Positions 24,106-33,914 of a DNA stretch of 64,000 nucleotides are shown here, in pieces (position 1 is the stretch's first letter; each line of letters starts with the position of its first letter). The DNA is from Rhizobium sp. TH2. GTDB lineage: Bacteria > Pseudomonadota > Alphaproteobacteria > Rhizobiales > Rhizobiaceae. A model generated the notes under the pieces. It searched no databases. It was not told where the DNA came from and worked only from the letters and a program-made list of their open reading frames with translations. Where the stretch lies: assembly GCF_024707525.1 (NCBI RefSeq), contig NZ_CP062231.1, positions 3,596,001 to 3,660,000 on the forward strand. Direction: 5' to 3'. The translations under genes and the position numbers were made by a program.

Positions 24106-25272
24106 ATGAAAAGGTACAATGGCACATATGCCGAGGGCTTTGAGTTCGACAAGCCGAACCGGGATATCGTGTTCGGTTCGCAATCGGTGGTCGTCGATGA
24201 TGACACTGCGATCACGATCGAACCTGACGCTAGGGGAAGTGAACTGGTATTGGGTGGTGACATCTCGGCAGACCTTGTCGGCGTCCAGGGATCGGCCAAC
24301 GACACGTCGATAAGAATACTAGAGGGCGCCAACGTCACGTCGAGGATCGCGCTCTTGATGACGGGGCGAAATCAATCGCTCAAGAGTGCCGGCGACATCA
24401 CCGCCGACGAAATTGGAATTCTCGTATCGGCGCCGGGCTCCCACATCGTCAATCAAGGCGATGTGACGTCCGCACGCGTCAGCGTCGTGCTTCAGAACTC
24501 CGAGAACGGCCGGTTCGTCAACGGGCGTTCTGGCGAATTGGTCGGCGACGAGTTCGGAGTGATTATCGGTGGCGCGACCATAAGCTCGGAGAACTGGGTG
24601 AAGAATCTCGGCACGATCGTCTCTCCAACCTATGCCTTGCTCGGCAGCAGCACCATCGAGCATGTGACGAACCGCGGCTTGATCGATGGAGCTACCTTTC
24701 TATATGGCGGCAACGACACGTTCGATAGTCGCGGTGGCACGGTGACCGGACAAGTCCATGGAGGCGAAGGAAACGATACCTTTGTTATCGATGATCCGTT
24801 GATCCCGATCGTCGAGGCTCAAAACAACGGTGAGGACACGGTGATTTCCTCCGTCAGCTACGAACTGCCCGACAATTTTGAGACGCTTAAGCTGACCGGC
24901 CGGAAAGATCTCATTGGCCGAGGCAACAACGGTGACAACACGGTCAGCGGCAACAAGGGAGACAATGTACTCTTTGGTGGCGACGGAAACAACATACTGG
25001 CGGGCGGCGCGGGAGATGACCGGCTGATCGGTGGAGCAGACATCGACACCTTCGTCTTCAAGACCGGCTATGGGCACGATACGATCGAGTATTTCCAGGA
25101 CGGCCTGGATTACCTCGACCTCGTGGGCTGGAAGGGGCTCCGTGATATCGACGTCCTAATGTCTCACGCGCGCGAGGCGAATGGCAATCTGGTCATCTCG
25201 TTCAAAGGCGATGAACTCACCATCGAGAATTTCACGAAGGTGCAGCTCGACCCCGGCGATTTCGTGAGCTGA
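24106..25272 (+). CDS. Short RTX-type calcium-binding protein
   Basis: A 388-residue acidic protein with no Sec signal. About residues 1-210 form a repetitive beta-rich stretch of short Gly/Val/Asn-rich units (SADLVGVQG, NVTSRIALL, GDVTSARVSV) like a beta-helix. About 210-330 contain RTX-like nonapeptides (GGEGNDTFV, GGDGNNILAGGAGDDRLIGG). The C-terminus (DLVISFKGDELTIENF-like) matches the type I secretion tail. Export by a type I system is inferred; no HlyB/HlyD pair with it is adjacent. The ATG at 24106 is chosen because GAAAGGAT precedes it. Confidence 0.78.
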   Translation: MKRYNGTYAEGFEFDKPNRDIVFGSQSVVVDDDTAITIEPDARGSELVLGGDISADLVGVQGSANDTSIRILEGANVTSRIALLMTGRNQSLKSAGDITADEIGILVSAPGSHIVNQGDVTSARVSVVLQNSENGRFVNGRSGELVGDEFGVIIGGATISSENWVKNLGTIVSPTYALLGSSTIEHVTNRGLIDGATFLYGGNDTFDSRGGTVTGQVHGGEGNDTFVIDDPLIPIVEAQNNGEDTVISSVSYELPDNFETLKLTGRKDLIGRGNNGDNTVSGNKGDNVLFGGDGNNILAGGAGDDRLIGGADIDTFVFKTGYGHDTIEYFQDGLDYLDLVGWKGLRDIDVLMSHAREANGNLVISFKGDELTIENFTKVQLDPGDFVS

Positions 25273-25302
25273 CACAGGGCGCGCAGGGCGCATCCCCCAC
25301 GG

Positions 25303-25332
25303 ACGGCTCCGCGACAGAAGTTGCGGGGCCGT
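25303..25332. terminator. Weak hairpin in the RTX/apt convergent gap
   Basis: ACGGC/GCCGT (25303-25307 with 25328-25332) and CCGC/GCGG form a GC-rich stem-loop in the gap between two convergent genes. There is no T-tract on either side, so termination here is uncertain. Confidence 0.3.
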
Positions 25333-25446
25333 TCGCATCGGCGGGCCCGCCCTGCCACGCCATTTGAGATCGCCGGGGCCGGCCTCACCTTCGTCAGCGC
25401 CTCGTCTGATCTTCAATGATCAGCGCGCAATCGCCAAGCGTGTCTC

Positions 25447-25989
25447 TCAATGCCCCTCGAATTCGATCAGCGTGCGCACGGTCACGCCAAGCGCCTCCAG
25501 CTTCTTGCGCCCGCCGAGTTCCGGCAGGTCGATCACGAAACATGCCGCGACGATATCCGCGCCCATCTGCGTGAGCAGCTTGACGGCACCCTCCGCGGTC
25601 CCGCCCGTTGCGATCAGGTCGTCGACCAGGATCACCTTCTCGCCGGGCTTCACCGCATCCCTGTGCATCTCCATCTCGTCGATGCCGTATTCCAGGCTAT
25701 AGGCAATGCGCACTGTGTCGTGCGGCAGCTTGCCCTTCTTGCGGATGGGAATGAAGCCGGCCGACAGTTGATGCGCCATGGCGCCACCGAGAATGAAGCC
25801 GCGCGCCTCGATGCCTGCGATCTTGTGGATGTTCAGGCCGGCATAGGGATGAACGAGTTCATCGATCGCACGCCTGAAAGCCTGCGGATTGCCGAGCAGC
25901 GTCGTGATATCGCGAAACAGGATGCCCGGTTTGGGATAATCCGGAATGGTCCGGATGGCGGCAAGCAGGCTTTCCCTAACGGTGCTCAT
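25447..25989 (-). CDS. apt: Adenine phosphoribosyltransferase
   Basis: A 180-residue enzyme that converts adenine and PRPP to AMP in purine salvage. Signatures are [17 protein letters not shown] (about 14-30), [11 protein letters not shown], and the PRPP motif [14 protein letters not shown] (about 120-133). The ATG at 25989 is used because GGAA lies at normal spacing upstream and because the family usually starts here; the ATG at 26001 has no ribosome binding site. It follows petC on the same strand, separated by a terminator. Confidence 0.95.
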   Translation of the reverse strand: MSTVRESLLAAIRTIPDYPKPGILFRDITTLLGNPQAFRRAIDELVHPYAGLNIHKIAGIEARGFILGGAMAHQLSAGFIPIRKKGKLPHDTVRIAYSLEYGIDEMEMHRDAVKPGEKVILVDDLIATGGTAEGAVKLLTQMGADIVAACFVIDLPELGGRKKLEALGVTVRTLIEFEGH

Positions 25990-26046
25990 ATCGAATTCCA
26001 TGGTTGAGACGGCGCGACCATAGCAACATGCCCATCGCCTGACAGC

Positions 26047-26072
26047 AAAAAAGGCGGCACTGGGCCGCCTTT
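26047..26072 (-). terminator. Terminator of the petABC operon
   Basis: On the minus strand AAAGGCGGC pairs with GCCGCCTTT (26064-26072 with 26050-26058) around a 5-base loop. It is followed by a T-tract, 20 bp after the petC stop. Confidence 0.85.
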
Positions 26073-26092
26073 CCTGATTCGATCAAGATTGA

Positions 26093-26983
26093 TCAGTGAT
26101 CCTTGCCCGCATAGATCGCGCGCTTGGTCATCCAGACCAGGGCGGTGAGGCCGAGGAGGAAGATCAGCACCATGAAGCCGGTGCGTTTGCGGTCTTCGAG
26201 CTTCGGCTCCGCGGCCCACATCATGAATGCGGCCACGTCGTGCGAATACTGCTGTACCGTCTGCGGAGTGCCATCGTCGTAAGTGACCTGGTCATCCGAA
26301 ATCGGCTTGGCCATCTTCAGCGCAATGCCGCCGTTGAAGTGCGGATTGAAATGCGTGCCTTCCGGTACCGTGATGCCGGCAGGCGGCTCTACATAGCCGT
26401 TGAGCAGCGCATGAATATAGTCCGGGCCACCTTCCTGGTAGCCGCCGACGACGGGGATCATGTCGATCAGGAACTGCGGGAAGCCACGCTCTACGCCGCG
26501 CGCCTTGGCCAGCAGCGAGAAATCGGGCGGAGGGGCGCCGCCATTGGCCGCCGCCGCGGCCTGCGTATTCGGGAATGGCGAGGGGAAGTAGTCCGATGGA
26601 ACCGCCTTGCGGGTGAACATCTCACCCGCATCATTCGGTCCGTCCTGCACTTCGTATTCGGACGCGAAGGCCTTCACCTGCGCCTCGGTATAGCCGAGGT
26701 CGTGGAGATTGCGGAACGCAACGCGGCTCATGCCGTGGCAGGCCGAACAGACTTCCTTGTAGACTTTCAGGCCGCGCTGAAGCTGGGCCTTGTCATACTT
26801 GCCGAACACACCGGCGAAGGACCACTTCTGTTCCGCCGGCTTGAGCACCGGGAAATGGCTTTCATGCATGGCATGCTTCACTTCGGCGGCAAGGTCATGC
26901 GCCTCTTCCGCCGCGCTGAGAACGCCTGCGCCGGCCCCCGCAAGGGTCAGGGCAATGACGAAGCCAGTTAAAAGTTTCTTCAT
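26093..26983 (-). CDS. petC: Cytochrome c1 of the cytochrome bc1 complex
   Basis: A 296-residue exported, membrane-anchored cytochrome. It has a signal peptide (MKKLLTGFVIALTLAGAGAG), the heme-binding CSACHG near 80-85, and a C-terminal anchor (TGFMVLIFLLGLTALVWM, about 267-284). The methionine of DVAAFMMWAAEP or the KMAKP region could be the sixth iron ligand, which is not assignable here. As the third gene of petABC it transfers electrons from the Rieske protein to cytochrome c. AGGGAG precedes the ATG. Followed by a terminator. Confidence 0.95.
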   Translation of the reverse strand: MKKLLTGFVIALTLAGAGAGVLSAAEEAHDLAAEVKHAMHESHFPVLKPAEQKWSFAGVFGKYDKAQLQRGLKVYKEVCSACHGMSRVAFRNLHDLGYTEAQVKAFASEYEVQDGPNDAGEMFTRKAVPSDYFPSPFPNTQAAAAANGGAPPPDFSLLAKARGVERGFPQFLIDMIPVVGGYQEGGPDYIHALLNGYVEPPAGITVPEGTHFNPHFNGGIALKMAKPISDDQVTYDDGTPQTVQQYSHDVAAFMMWAAEPKLEDRKRTGFMVLIFLLGLTALVWMTKRAIYAGKDH

Positions 26984-26995
26984 TGGTCTTCTCCC

Positions 26996-28255
26996 TCAAG
27001 CCGTGGCGGTCTTTTCAAGAACAGCTTCCGTAATCGAATTCGGAAGCCGCCTTGGCGTTTCGATCAGACCAAGAACCGGCATGATGACCAGGAAGAAGCC
27101 GAAGTAGTAAAGCGTGCCGAGCTGCGACATGATGGTGAAGAGCGGGGTCGGCGTACGCGAGCCCAGCCAACCGAGCATGATGGCATTCGCCACGAACAGC
27201 CAGAAGAACAGCTTGTACCAGGGACGATAGACCGCCGAACGAACCTTCGACGTATCGAGCCAGGGCAGGAAGAACAGGATGATGATCGAGCCGAACATCA
27301 CGAGCACGCCGCCGAGCTTGGAGTCGATCGGGCCGACATTGAAGGTGATCGCACGCAGCATCGCGTAGAACGGCAGGTAATACCATTCAGGCACGATATG
27401 CGCCGGGGTCACCAGGGGATTGGCCTCGATATAGTTGTCCGGATGGCCCAGGAAGTTCGGCATGTAGAAGACGAACCAGGCATAGACCAGCAGGAAGATC
27501 ATCACGCCGAGCGCATCCTTCATCGTCGCATAGGGCGTGAAGGCCACGGTGTCGGTCTTGGATTTGACCTCGACGCCGGTCGGGTTGGTCTGGCCGACCA
27601 CATGCAGCGCCCAGACGTGCAGCACGACAACGCCCGCTATCATGAAGGGCAGCAGATAGTGCAGCGAGAAGAACCGATTGAGCGTCGGGTTTTCCACCGC
27701 GAAGCCGCCGAGCAGGAACTGCTGGATCCACTCGCCGACCAATGGGAAGGCCGAGAAGAACCCGGTGATGACGGTCGCACCCCAGAAGGACATCTGGCCC
27801 CAGGGAAGCACGTAGCCCATGAAGCCCGTTGCCATCATCAGGAGGTAGATGACGACGCCAAGGATCCAGAGGATTTCGCGCGGCGCCTTGTACGAACCGT
27901 AATAGAGGCCGCGGGCGATGTGGAGATAGACTGCGATGAAGAAGAACGATGCGCCGTTTGCGTGCAGGTAGCGCAGCAGCCAACCGTGGTTGACGTCGCG
28001 CATGATCTTCTCGACCGAACCGAAAGCCAGGCTCGCATCCGATGCGTAGTGCATCGCAAGCACGATCCCGGTGAGGATTTGCAAGGCCAGCATCACGCTG
28101 AGCATCGCGCCGAATGTATAGGCGAAGTTCAGATTGCGCGGCACCGGGTAGGCGACGAAGGAATCGTACATCATCCGTGGAAGCGGCAGACGCGAGTCCA
28201 CCCATTTCTCGATGCCCGTCCGCGGCTCGTAGGTTGATTGATGATCAACACTCAT
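26996..28255 (-). CDS. petB: Cytochrome b subunit of the cytochrome bc1 complex
   Basis: A 419-residue polytopic protein carrying both hemes b and the quinone sites. Eight membrane helices are visible. Heme ligand pairs occur in helices near [12 protein letters not shown] and [22 protein letters not shown] (about 97-118) and in [20 protein letters not shown] (about 205-224). The PEWY motif of the Qo site is present as [15 protein letters not shown] near 290. The ATG at 28255 is preceded by GAGGGGA. It lies 18 bp after petA and 12 bp before petC. Confidence 0.96.
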   Translation of the reverse strand: MSVDHQSTYEPRTGIEKWVDSRLPLPRMMYDSFVAYPVPRNLNFAYTFGAMLSVMLALQILTGIVLAMHYASDASLAFGSVEKIMRDVNHGWLLRYLHANGASFFFIAVYLHIARGLYYGSYKAPREILWILGVVIYLLMMATGFMGYVLPWGQMSFWGATVITGFFSAFPLVGEWIQQFLLGGFAVENPTLNRFFSLHYLLPFMIAGVVVLHVWALHVVGQTNPTGVEVKSKTDTVAFTPYATMKDALGVMIFLLVYAWFVFYMPNFLGHPDNYIEANPLVTPAHIVPEWYYLPFYAMLRAITFNVGPIDSKLGGVLVMFGSIIILFFLPWLDTSKVRSAVYRPWYKLFFWLFVANAIMLGWLGSRTPTPLFTIMSQLGTLYYFGFFLVIMPVLGLIETPRRLPNSITEAVLEKTATA

Positions 28256-28273
28256 AATAAATTGTCCCCTCTA

Positions 28274-28852
28274 TCAACCGATGCGGATGACGGTGTCCGA
28301 AATAAAGCTCGATACCGGAATGATCATGTTCTCAGGTGCCGGACCCGATCGGATGCGCCCGGCTGTGTCATAGACAGAGCCGTGGCAGGGACAGAACCAT
28401 CCGCCGAATTCGCCGGACTCGCCGAGCGGTACGCAGCCGAGATGGGTGCAGACGCCGATCATCACGAGCCAGTTTTCCTTGCCCTTGCCGGCAGAGCGGT
28501 CGGCACCGGTCGCAGGCGCATCGGCAGCGACGTTGGCGTTGCGCGCCAAGGGATCCTTGAGTTCGGAGACGTCGATCTTGTTGGCGTCCTCGACTTCCTT
28601 CGGCGTGCGATTGCGGATGAACACCGGCTTGCCGCGCCACTTGACGGTCAGCGACATGCCCGGCTCGAGCGCCGAGACGTCGACTTCGATGGAAGCCATC
28701 GCGAGCGTGGATGCATCCGGGCGCATCTGGTCGATGAACGGCCAGGCGACTGCAGCCGCGCCCACGGCGCCCGCCATACCCGTCGTCAGATAGAGAAAAT
28801 CGCGGCGGGTCGGACCGCCCCCTGCCCCACTTGTCGTGTCGTGTCCGCTCAC
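28274..28852 (-). CDS. petA: Ubiquinol-cytochrome c reductase Rieske iron-sulfur subunit
   Basis: A 192-residue [2Fe-2S] protein with an uncleaved N-terminal anchor (RRDFLYLTTGMAGAVGAAAV, with the twin-arginine-like RRDF) and the cluster-binding boxes CTHLGC and CPCHGS (about 133-138 and 153-158). The start is a GTG at 28852, preceded by AAGGATGG; no ATG in frame lies closer. It begins the petABC operon. Confidence 0.95.
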   Translation of the reverse strand: MSGHDTTSGAGGGPTRRDFLYLTTGMAGAVGAAAVAWPFIDQMRPDASTLAMASIEVDVSALEPGMSLTVKWRGKPVFIRNRTPKEVEDANKIDVSELKDPLARNANVAADAPATGADRSAGKGKENWLVMIGVCTHLGCVPLGESGEFGGWFCPCHGSVYDTAGRIRSGPAPENMIIPVSSFISDTVIRIG

Positions 28853-29185
28853 GGCATTACCATCCTTTGCGCGAATTAACGTAAGTCCCTCAAGATCAGT
28901 TCGCCTGAAGCCATATTCAGGCCACAGATTCCCCTACTTTCGGGCGCGTTCTAAGCTTGATCGCAGATTATGTCCAGCCTTGGCAAGGGGATGTGGGCAC
29001 AATGTCGCGGGAAAACAGCGAGGAGCGCGCGGGTCGCGCGATCCAGCCACCCGCCGGACCGGAAGGCCTGCAATCGCGCCGTTCTCCTGGCGCTCCGATG
29101 AGGCAAATTCAACCAATCATTTCAAATCCGCCGCTGGCGTTTGCATGCCCTGTTCGGGCGTGTTAGCCGGTTTTGTGCCTCAACC
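28853..29185. other. Intergenic region between petA and the EEP-family gene
   Basis: A 333-bp gap between divergent genes. It should contain the promoters of petABC and of the downstream phosphatase-like gene. I could not assign convincing -35/-10 elements, and the short frames across it lack ribosome binding sites. No structured RNA or repeat was seen. Confidence 0.4.
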
Positions 29186-30175
29186 ATGGACATTGCCGAA
29201 ATGAAGAACCTCTCGACCATCATCGGCACCTGCGCCTTCCTCCTCATCCTGGCGCTTTCGGGCCGCTATGTGAGCGGGCACTGGATCTTCGCGACATTCG
29301 CAAGCTTCCAGATCCAGGGTGCGGCAATCGCCGCGGCAATCGCCGCGCTCGCGTGGCTTCTTCATCGCAGTGCCGTGGCCAGTCTTCTCGTTATCGCAGC
29401 GCTTGCGATCGGCATTCACGGCTACACGATGCTCGGTGACTTCCGCCAGGACCAGCCATTGCCGCCGCAAAGCTGGCCGCCGCAGCTCAAGGTGCTGTCG
29501 ATGAACATCATGGGCGACAATTCATTCGACAACGGCGGCAGGATCGCCGACTACATGATCGCCTCGGGCGCCGACGTCATCTTCATCCAGGAGTCGGCAC
29601 CGCTCGGGCCGCATATCGATCGCATCAAGGTCGCATATCCCTACCGGCTCGGCTGCGGCGCGCAGACGATCACCTGTGACTCGTCGCTCTGGTCCAAACG
29701 GCCGCTGGGCGCTGGCGAAGTGAAAACGGCAAGCCCGATCTATCGCGACAGGCTGTTGCTCGCGTCGATCGATATCGACGGAAAGCGCATCAACTTCGCC
29801 AATGTGCATCTGACGAAGCCCTATTTCGACAATATCGTTGCCATTGAATTGAAGAAGATCACGGAATTCATCTCCGATTTCGCTGGCGTGCATGCAGGCC
29901 CGACAATCGTCGCCGGCGATTTCAACGCCTCGATCCTGACGCGCGACGTCAGACGCTTCGTGTCGGAAACTCAGTTGATGACAGCGAATAAGGAACCCGA
30001 AACCTGGCCGGTCGATGCAGCGTCAGTCGGTATGGCGATCGACCATATCTTCGTCGCCGATCCGCTGCGGTTTCGGAAGCTCGAGAGGCTGCCGGAAACC
30101 TTCGGCTCTAACCACTACGGGTTGATGGCCGAGATCTGGTGGCAGGACATCACCCTCAGCTATCCCCCGCAATGA
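29186..30175 (+). CDS. Membrane-anchored endonuclease/exonuclease/phosphatase-family protein
   Basis: A 329-residue protein with three N-terminal hydrophobic segments (about 8-25, 33-53, 57-77), then an EEP catalytic domain (about 95-325). Motifs include VLSMNIMGDNS, DVIFIQES with the metal-binding Glu, FANVHLTKP, VAGDFNAS, IDHIFV, and SNHYGL at the usual SDH position. The fold hydrolyses phosphodiesters; the target is unknown. The start codon is uncertain (29186 or 29201) because neither has a strong ribosome binding site. It precedes the MNT-HEPN pair by 40 bp but probably has an unrelated function. Confidence 0.82.
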   Translation: MDIAEMKNLSTIIGTCAFLLILALSGRYVSGHWIFATFASFQIQGAAIAAAIAALAWLLHRSAVASLLVIAALAIGIHGYTMLGDFRQDQPLPPQSWPPQLKVLSMNIMGDNSFDNGGRIADYMIASGADVIFIQESAPLGPHIDRIKVAYPYRLGCGAQTITCDSSLWSKRPLGAGEVKTASPIYRDRLLLASIDIDGKRINFANVHLTKPYFDNIVAIELKKITEFISDFAGVHAGPTIVAGDFNASILTRDVRRFVSETQLMTANKEPETWPVDAASVGMAIDHIFVADPLRFRKLERLPETFGSNHYGLMAEIWWQDITLSYPPQ

Positions 30176-30215
30176 ACCCATCTAACTGGCATTTTCATTT
30201 CCACGCTGATCTCTT

Positions 30216-30524
30216 ATGATCATTTACATGCTCGATGAGAAACTGAAGACGAAGCTTGAACATGTGAGGCCTGCGCTGTCTGACGCGGGCGTATCGCATC
30301 TGGCGGTTTTTGGTTCCCAGGCACGCGGGCAGGCCAGCGCTGAGAGCGACCTTGACATATTGATCGACGTCGAACCCAAGGCGTCGTTCAGTCTTATCGA
30401 CCTGATCGGGATCGAGCACATGCTGACTGAGGCGACGGGGGTCAAGGTGAACGCCGTCATGCGCAGAAGCCTCGATGCGCAGTTCAACAAGGAGATCCGC
30501 CAAGATATCGTCGAGATATTTTGA
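30216..30524 (+). CDS. MNT-type nucleotidyltransferase, probable antitoxin of a HEPN pair
   Basis: A 102-residue minimal nucleotidyltransferase with GSQARGQASAESDLDILID (about 33-51), the G-S-x10-D-x-D active site of the polymerase-beta superfamily. Its last codon overlaps the start of the HEPN partner. In characterised MntA-HepT systems the transferase AMPylates the HEPN toxin on a tyrosine. The active site here looks intact. The start at 30216 or 30228 is uncertain. Confidence 0.85.
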   Translation: MIIYMLDEKLKTKLEHVRPALSDAGVSHLAVFGSQARGQASAESDLDILIDVEPKASFSLIDLIGIEHMLTEATGVKVNAVMRRSLDAQFNKEIRQDIVEIF

Positions 30525-30874
30525 TGGATCAGCGGACCCGCCTCCGGCTTGCGGACATTCTGGACGCAATAGAGCAGTTGAACTTGATTTTTGATGGCAT
30601 GAACTATTCGGAATTTGTGGCCGACAAGATCAAGCGGGCTGCCTGCGAACGCTTTCTTGAGATCGTGAGTGAAGCAACTCGATACATTCCTGAAAATTAC
30701 AGGACTCAGTTTCCGGCGATTCCCTGGAAGCAGATCGCGGATATCGGCAACCATCTACGACATGCGTATCACCGCATTGATGCAGAAATTCTTTGGCAGA
30801 TACACGCAAGCGGACAACTCGCCGATTTGCGGAGCGCCATCGAAGCGATGTTGGACGGCGCCGAACCCCGCTAA
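30524..30874 (+). CDS. HEPN-domain protein (HepT-like), probable toxin
   Basis: A 116-residue all-helical protein of the DUF86/HepT family. The C-terminal helix region reads IADIGNHLRHAYHRID, which carries the conserved His-x-Tyr target of AMPylation. The arginine of the usual R-x4-H RNase motif is replaced by glycine here (IGNHLRH). A subset of this family shows GN-x-LRH, so loss of activity cannot be inferred from that alone. The ATG at 30524 overlaps the antitoxin stop by one base. Only 4 bp separate its stop from that of the convergent ABC gene. Confidence 0.8.
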   Translation: MDQRTRLRLADILDAIEQLNLIFDGMNYSEFVADKIKRAACERFLEIVSEATRYIPENYRTQFPAIPWKQIADIGNHLRHAYHRIDAEILWQIHASGQLADLRSAIEAMLDGAEPR

Positions 30875-30878
30875 GGTC

Positions 30879-32738
<1,860 letters not shown>

Positions 32739-32872
32739 GACCACATCACTAAACGGATTCCCGCCCGTGGCAAAGTGTGGTGGATTGCCACCAGTCTTTT
32801 CGGGCGACAAAAGCACTTGCCCGCTGGGCGAACTTCCCCCATCACTTTGACAACAATCTGACGGGAGGTCTT

Positions 32873-33859
32873 ATGCGTATTGCCATTATCGGAGCCGCCG
32901 GCATGGTCGGCCGCAAGCTCACTCAACGACTGGTCAAGGACGGTAGCGTGCGCGGAAACGCCATCGAACAAATGATCCTCGCCGATGTCTTCCCGGCCGA
33001 TACACCCGCTGGCTTCAAGGGCGATGTCCAGATTCTCTCGGGCGATTTTTCGTCGCGCGAAGAGATCGACAAGTTGGTCGCGGCCCGGCCCGACATCATC
33101 TTCCACCTCGCGGCGATCGTATCCGGCGAGGCGGAACTCGATTTCGACAAGGGCTACCGCATCAACATGGACGGTATGCGCCACCTGCTGGAATCAATCC
33201 GGACGGCCAATGCCGCCGAGGGCTATCTGCCGCGGCTGGTCTTCACCTCGTCGATCGCGGTCTTCGGCGCCCCCTTCCCCGAGACGATCCCCGAGGAATT
33301 TTACCATACGCCGCTGACCAGCTATGGTACGCAGAAGGAGATTTCCGAACTGCTCCTGGCGGATTATAGCCGCAAGGGCTTCGTCGACGGCATCGGCATC
33401 CGCCTGCCGACAATCTGCGTGCGCCCCGGCAAGCCCAACAAGGCCGCCTCCGGATTCTTCTCCAACATCATCCGCGAACCGCTTAATGGCGAAGAGGCAA
33501 TCCTGCCGGTGTCCGACACCGTCCGCCACTGGCACGCCTCACCGCGCTCCGCCGTCGGCTTCCTGGTCCACGCCGCCGAACTCGATACCGCCCGCCTCGG
33601 CCCCCGCCGCAACGTCACCCTCCCCGGCGTTTCCTGCACGGTTGAGGAACAGATCGAAGCGCTCCGCAACATCGCGGGCGAGGATGCCGTGAAACTCATC
33701 CGCCGCGAGCCCGACGAGATGATCATGCGCATCGTGGCAGGCTGGGCGACGCGGTTTGATGCTTCAAGAGCGGAAGGCCTCGGATTTACGGCGGACAAGT
33801 CGTTCGAGGACATTGTCAGGGTGCATATCGAGGATGAGCTGGCACCCGCCAAACAATAA
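32873..33859 (+). CDS. denD: D-erythronate dehydrogenase-like oxidoreductase
   Basis: A 328-residue extended short-chain dehydrogenase with the Rossmann start IAIIGAAGMVGRKL (about 3-16), the active-site serine in FTSSIAVFG, and YGTQKEISE holding the catalytic Tyr-x3-Lys. Residues and length match DenD, which oxidises D-erythronate at C2. GGGAGG before the ATG at 32873 is strong. The gene lies between the two ABC exporters on the opposite strand, with its terminator 24 bp after the stop. The other erythronate pathway genes (otnC, otnI-like) are not in the window. Confidence 0.82.
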   Translation: MRIAIIGAAGMVGRKLTQRLVKDGSVRGNAIEQMILADVFPADTPAGFKGDVQILSGDFSSREEIDKLVAARPDIIFHLAAIVSGEAELDFDKGYRINMDGMRHLLESIRTANAAEGYLPRLVFTSSIAVFGAPFPETIPEEFYHTPLTSYGTQKEISELLLADYSRKGFVDGIGIRLPTICVRPGKPNKAASGFFSNIIREPLNGEEAILPVSDTVRHWHASPRSAVGFLVHAAELDTARLGPRRNVTLPGVSCTVEEQIEALRNIAGEDAVKLIRREPDEMIMRIVAGWATRFDASRAEGLGFTADKSFEDIVRVHIEDELAPAKQ

Positions 33860-33883
33860 CAGGCGCTCATCCCGCTACTGCAA

Positions 33884-33911
33884 AAACGCCGGGGTTCTCA
33901 CCCCGGCGTTT
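33884..33911. terminator. Bidirectional terminator between denD and the ABC exporter
   Basis: AAACGCCGGGG (33884-33894) pairs perfectly with CCCCGGCGTTT (33901-33911) around a 6-base loop. It is flanked by an A-tract and a T-tract, so it can end both convergent transcripts. Confidence 0.85.
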
Positions 33912-33914
33912 CAT

